The translations under genes were made by a program, and so were the position numbers. Shown here piece by piece: positions 4,636 through 6,421 of a stretch of 6,421 nucleotides of DNA. How positions within the stretch are numbered: position 1 is the stretch's first letter; every line of letters starts with the position of its first letter. Below the pieces are notes generated by a model, which did not search any database, was not told where the DNA came from, and worked only from the letters and a program-made list of their open reading frames with translations. The stretch covers positions 1 through 6,421 of the forward strand of contig ONMG01000101.1 of assembly GCA_900318855.1 (NCBI GenBank), in the 5' to 3' direction. This stretch comes from an uncultured Prevotella sp. Lineage in GTDB: Bacteria > Bacteroidota > Bacteroidia > Bacteroidales > Bacteroidaceae.

Positions 4636-5562
4636 ATGAGAAAAACTTATTCTGTACTCTTAATCATGGCTCTGATGCTATTCAGCTCACTCACTGTCAG
4701 TGCAGCTGCAAAGAAGAAAGGCAAGGCCCCTGTTAGCCCTATCACTATCGGGACCATCGTCTACAACCTCGACGACATCGACGCTCAGTTCAAGGGGCTC
4801 CACGACGGTGGCTTCACCAGCTGTCAGCTCAACTGGAACGCAACGAAGATGACACCGGAGTTTGCCGCAAAGGTGAAGGCCGCCGAAGAGAAGTGGGGCA
4901 TCAAAGTTACCACCGTGGTCGGCGTGCCCGGAAAGGGCATCGAATGGAACTTCACCAAAGGTCCCTCCACAATTGGTCTCGTGCCGGCCTACGACCGCTG
5001 GGACCGCGTGAAGATGTACAAGCGCATGATAGACTTCTGTCAGGAGGCCGGCGTGAAATACATGCACTCCCACTTTGGCTTCATTCCGGAGGACATGTCC
5101 AGTGAGCAATACCAGACCTTCATCCAGGTGATGCGCTATCTGGCTGAATATGCCAAGGCCAAGCAGGTGGACATCCTCTTCGAGACCGGTCAGGAGACCC
5201 CCATCACGCTGTGCCGTGCCATCAAGGACATCGGCACCGGCAACCTTGGCATCAACTGTGATGTAGCCAATCTGCTGCTCTACGGCAAGGCCAATCCCAC
5301 CGATGCCATTCGCATCTTTGGTCCCTTAGTGAAAGACATCCATGCCAAGGACGGCTGCTATCCCACACGTGACAACCCCTATGTGCTGGGACAGGAGAAG
5401 CCTATTCCTCAGGGCGACGTCGACTTTCCAGCTATTATCAAGCTGCTCAAGGAGGAGGGCTACAAGGGAGCCATCACCATTGAGTACGAGCTCAACGACC
5501 GCAGCAAGGACTATCTGGAAAACACGCGCAAGTATCTGCAGGACTTAATCGACAAAGAGTAA
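4636..5562 (+). CDS. Exported sugar phosphate isomerase/epimerase-like protein (xylose isomerase-like TIM barrel)
   Basis: 308 residues. Residues 1-23 form a signal peptide (MRKT, hydrophobic core VLLIMALMLFSSLT, then VSA before AAKKK), so the enzyme is probably periplasmic. The mature part is an AP-endonuclease-2/xylose-isomerase-like TIM barrel: strand and helix NLDDIDAQFKGLHDGGF (44-60), KYMHSHFG (141-148), and likely metal or substrate ligands on successive strands, namely E183 in ILFETGQE, D209 in GINCDVANLLLYG, H236 in VKDIHAKDG and E283 in ITIEYE. This set is typical of the family, which isomerises or epimerises sugars and sugar derivatives through a bound divalent metal; the substrate is not predictable here. 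The start begins a proper signal peptide, though no Shine-Dalgarno is visible, as is common in Bacteroidetes. It precedes a SusC-like gene, suggesting glycan use, but a terminator separates them. Confidence 0.85.
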   Translation: MRKTYSVLLIMALMLFSSLTVSAAAKKKGKAPVSPITIGTIVYNLDDIDAQFKGLHDGGFTSCQLNWNATKMTPEFAAKVKAAEEKWGIKVTTVVGVPGKGIEWNFTKGPSTIGLVPAYDRWDRVKMYKRMIDFCQEAGVKYMHSHFGFIPEDMSSEQYQTFIQVMRYLAEYAKAKQVDILFETGQETPITLCRAIKDIGTGNLGINCDVANLLLYGKANPTDAIRIFGPLVKDIHAKDGCYPTRDNPYVLGQEKPIPQGDVDFPAIIKLLKEEGYKGAITIEYELNDRSKDYLENTRKYLQDLIDKE

Positions 5563-5592
5563 CGACCACTTGCCGACTATCCGCTCATCGTT

Positions 5593-5636
5593 CCATCCCC
5601 ATGCCACGCATCCCAACACGCGCGTCATGGGAATGG
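5593..5636 (+). repeat. Stem-loop in the 3' untranslated region of the isomerase-like gene
   Basis: CCATCCCCATG (5593-5603) pairs with CATGGGAATGG (5626-5636) at 10 of 11 positions, continued inward by ACGC/GCGT (5606-5609, 5622-5625) past a 2-base bulge. It lies 30 bases after the stop. No T-run follows, so it may protect the mRNA end rather than terminate. Confidence 0.4.
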
Positions 5637-5687
5637 ATGTTAATCCACCGACCATGCTGAGCTGCCGTCGGACGAGCTGTGAAGAGT

Positions 5688-5715
5688 CCAAAGAACCGCC
5701 TTTGGGTTTTATATT
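5688..5715 (+). terminator. Candidate Rho-independent terminator after the isomerase-like gene
   Basis: CCAAAG (5688-5693) pairs with CTTTGG (5700-5705) around a 6-base loop, followed by GTTTTATATT. The stem is short, but position and T-rich tail fit an intrinsic terminator 125 bases past the stop. It would separate this gene from the SusC-like gene. Confidence 0.5.
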
Positions 5716-5813
5716 ATAAAAAAGTATCCATAAGGAGGCCACATTTGAAGCTCTTGAGGGCAGATTTGGCACTTTGCCAGGAGAAACATTAGGAAGGTAA
5801 GTATTTTTCTTCT

Positions 5814-5821
5814 TATATTTG
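5814..5821 (+). promoter_or_regulatory. -7 promoter box of the SusC-like gene
   Basis: TATATTTG fits TAnnTTTG. No TTTG is present at the expected -33 position (around 5790-5793), which could mean dependence on an activator or an alternative sigma factor, or a false match. Predicted start is near 5828, giving a leader of about 50 bases that includes a small GGGAA/TTCCC hairpin (5827-5843). Confidence 0.45.
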
Positions 5822-5876
5822 AATTCGGGAAACAGATATTCCCTAAGTCAATATCTTAAACCAAAACCATAGTAAC

Positions 5877-6421
5877 ATGAAGAAGAAAAGACTAACCCCA
5901 GCCCAGACATTCCCCCAAGGAATGCGCATCACGCTCATAGCGCTGGCCGGCCTTCTCGGGCTGTCAGCCCCATCATGGGCAGTGAAAAACATGACTCCCG
6001 CTGACGAGCTCGCTATCGTCCAGCAGGGGAACGACAACATCCGCGGAAGCATTGTGGACAAGAACGGTGAGCCCATTGTAGGAGCCACCGTAAAGGTTCG
6101 CGGTGCACAAGGTGGTGCCATTACCGACGCCGAGGGTCACTTCACGCTCAAGGCAAAGCAAGGTGCCGTACTGGAGATATCCTATGTGGGCTATGAGCCT
6201 CAGCAAATCACGGTGAGAGGCCATGAGCCACTCACCGTGAAACTCAACGAGACCGTCAACGAGCTCAATGAGACCGTGGTCATCGGCTATGGCGTCATGA
6301 AGAAGCGCGACCTTACCGGCTCCGTTGCCCAGCTTAAAGGCGACGAGATAGAAAGCGTGTCGGTGCCCAACCCCGTATTGGCACTGCAAGGCAAGATGGC
6401 CGGAGTCGTGGTGTCGAGCAA
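5877..6421 (+). CDS. SusC/RagA family TonB-linked outer-membrane transporter, N-terminal part (3' truncated)
   Basis: The frame opens at ATG 5877 and runs open to the window end: 181 complete codons of a family usually near 1000 residues. Residues 1-35 form a signal peptide (MKKKR, then ITLIALAGLLGLSAPSWA). Residues about 55-115 are the carboxypeptidase-regulatory-like beta-sandwich typical of SusC proteins (GSIVDKNGEPIVGATVKVRG, ITDAEGHFTLKAKQGAVLEI, SYVGYEPQQITVRG). A TonB-box-like ETVVIGYG follows at 132-139, then MKKRDLTGSVAQLKGDEIES and the plug start VPNPVLALQGKMAGVVV. SusC proteins form the outer-membrane barrel that, with a SusD lipoprotein lid and TonB energy, imports oligosaccharides or peptides. 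A susD-like gene would be expected just downstream, outside the window. The upstream exported isomerase-like gene supports, but does not prove, a carbohydrate role. Confidence 0.93.
   Translation, partial: MKKKRLTPAQTFPQGMRITLIALAGLLGLSAPSWAVKNMTPADELAIVQQGNDNIRGSIVDKNGEPIVGATVKVRGAQGGAITDAEGHFTLKAKQGAVLEISYVGYEPQQITVRGHEPLTVKLNETVNELNETVVIGYGVMKKRDLTGSVAQLKGDEIESVSVPNPVLALQGKMAGVVVSS

Noticed and set aside
5745..5792. 15-codon TTG-started leader peptide after AAGGAGG (5732-5738)
   Set aside because: The spacing is plausible, but it lies after the candidate terminator and before the SusC promoter box, uses a rare start codon, and has no supporting feature.

Overview
The window looks like chromosomal DNA of a Bacteroidales bacterium, most likely in or near the Prevotella group. 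The evidence is a SusC/RagA-type TonB-dependent receptor start, an Omp28-like protein with a type IX secretion (T9SS)-style C-terminal tail, weak Shine-Dalgarno use, and repeated matches to the Bacteroidetes promoter (TTTG near -33, TAnnTTTG near -7). No rRNA, tRNA, CRISPR array or intact transposase gene was seen.

Layout, left to right: (1) the 3' end of a plus-strand Omp28-like gene (1-570) with a terminator; (2) a plus-strand LolA-like periplasmic protein gene (776-1402) with a promoter almost touching its start codon; (3) an 885-bp convergent non-coding gap (1403-2287) full of inverted repeats, ending in a broken 90-bp copy of part of the LolA-like gene; (4) a minus-strand gene for a two-domain protein of unknown function (3346-2288); (5) a 418-bp gap with its promoter, a short tandem repeat and another copy of the gap repeat family; (6) a minus-strand flavin reductase family gene (4286-3765); (7) a divergent promoter region; (8) a plus-strand gene for an exported xylose-isomerase-like TIM-barrel protein (4636-5562) with a terminator; (9) the 5' end of a SusC-like receptor gene (5877 onward), cut by the window edge.

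The genes do not form one obvious operon: most have their own promoter candidate, and strands alternate. The clearest functional link is at the right end, where an exported sugar isomerase/epimerase-like protein precedes a SusC-type outer-membrane importer. That resembles the edge of a glycan-uptake locus, although a terminator lies between them. The left end holds two envelope proteins. The most unusual part is the non-coding gap at 1403-2287, with at least three separate inverted-repeat structures and a duplicated gene fragment. It may be a graveyard of small repeat elements or contain a structured RNA; the sequence alone does not decide. I found no convincing evidence of a complete new defence or mobile system.
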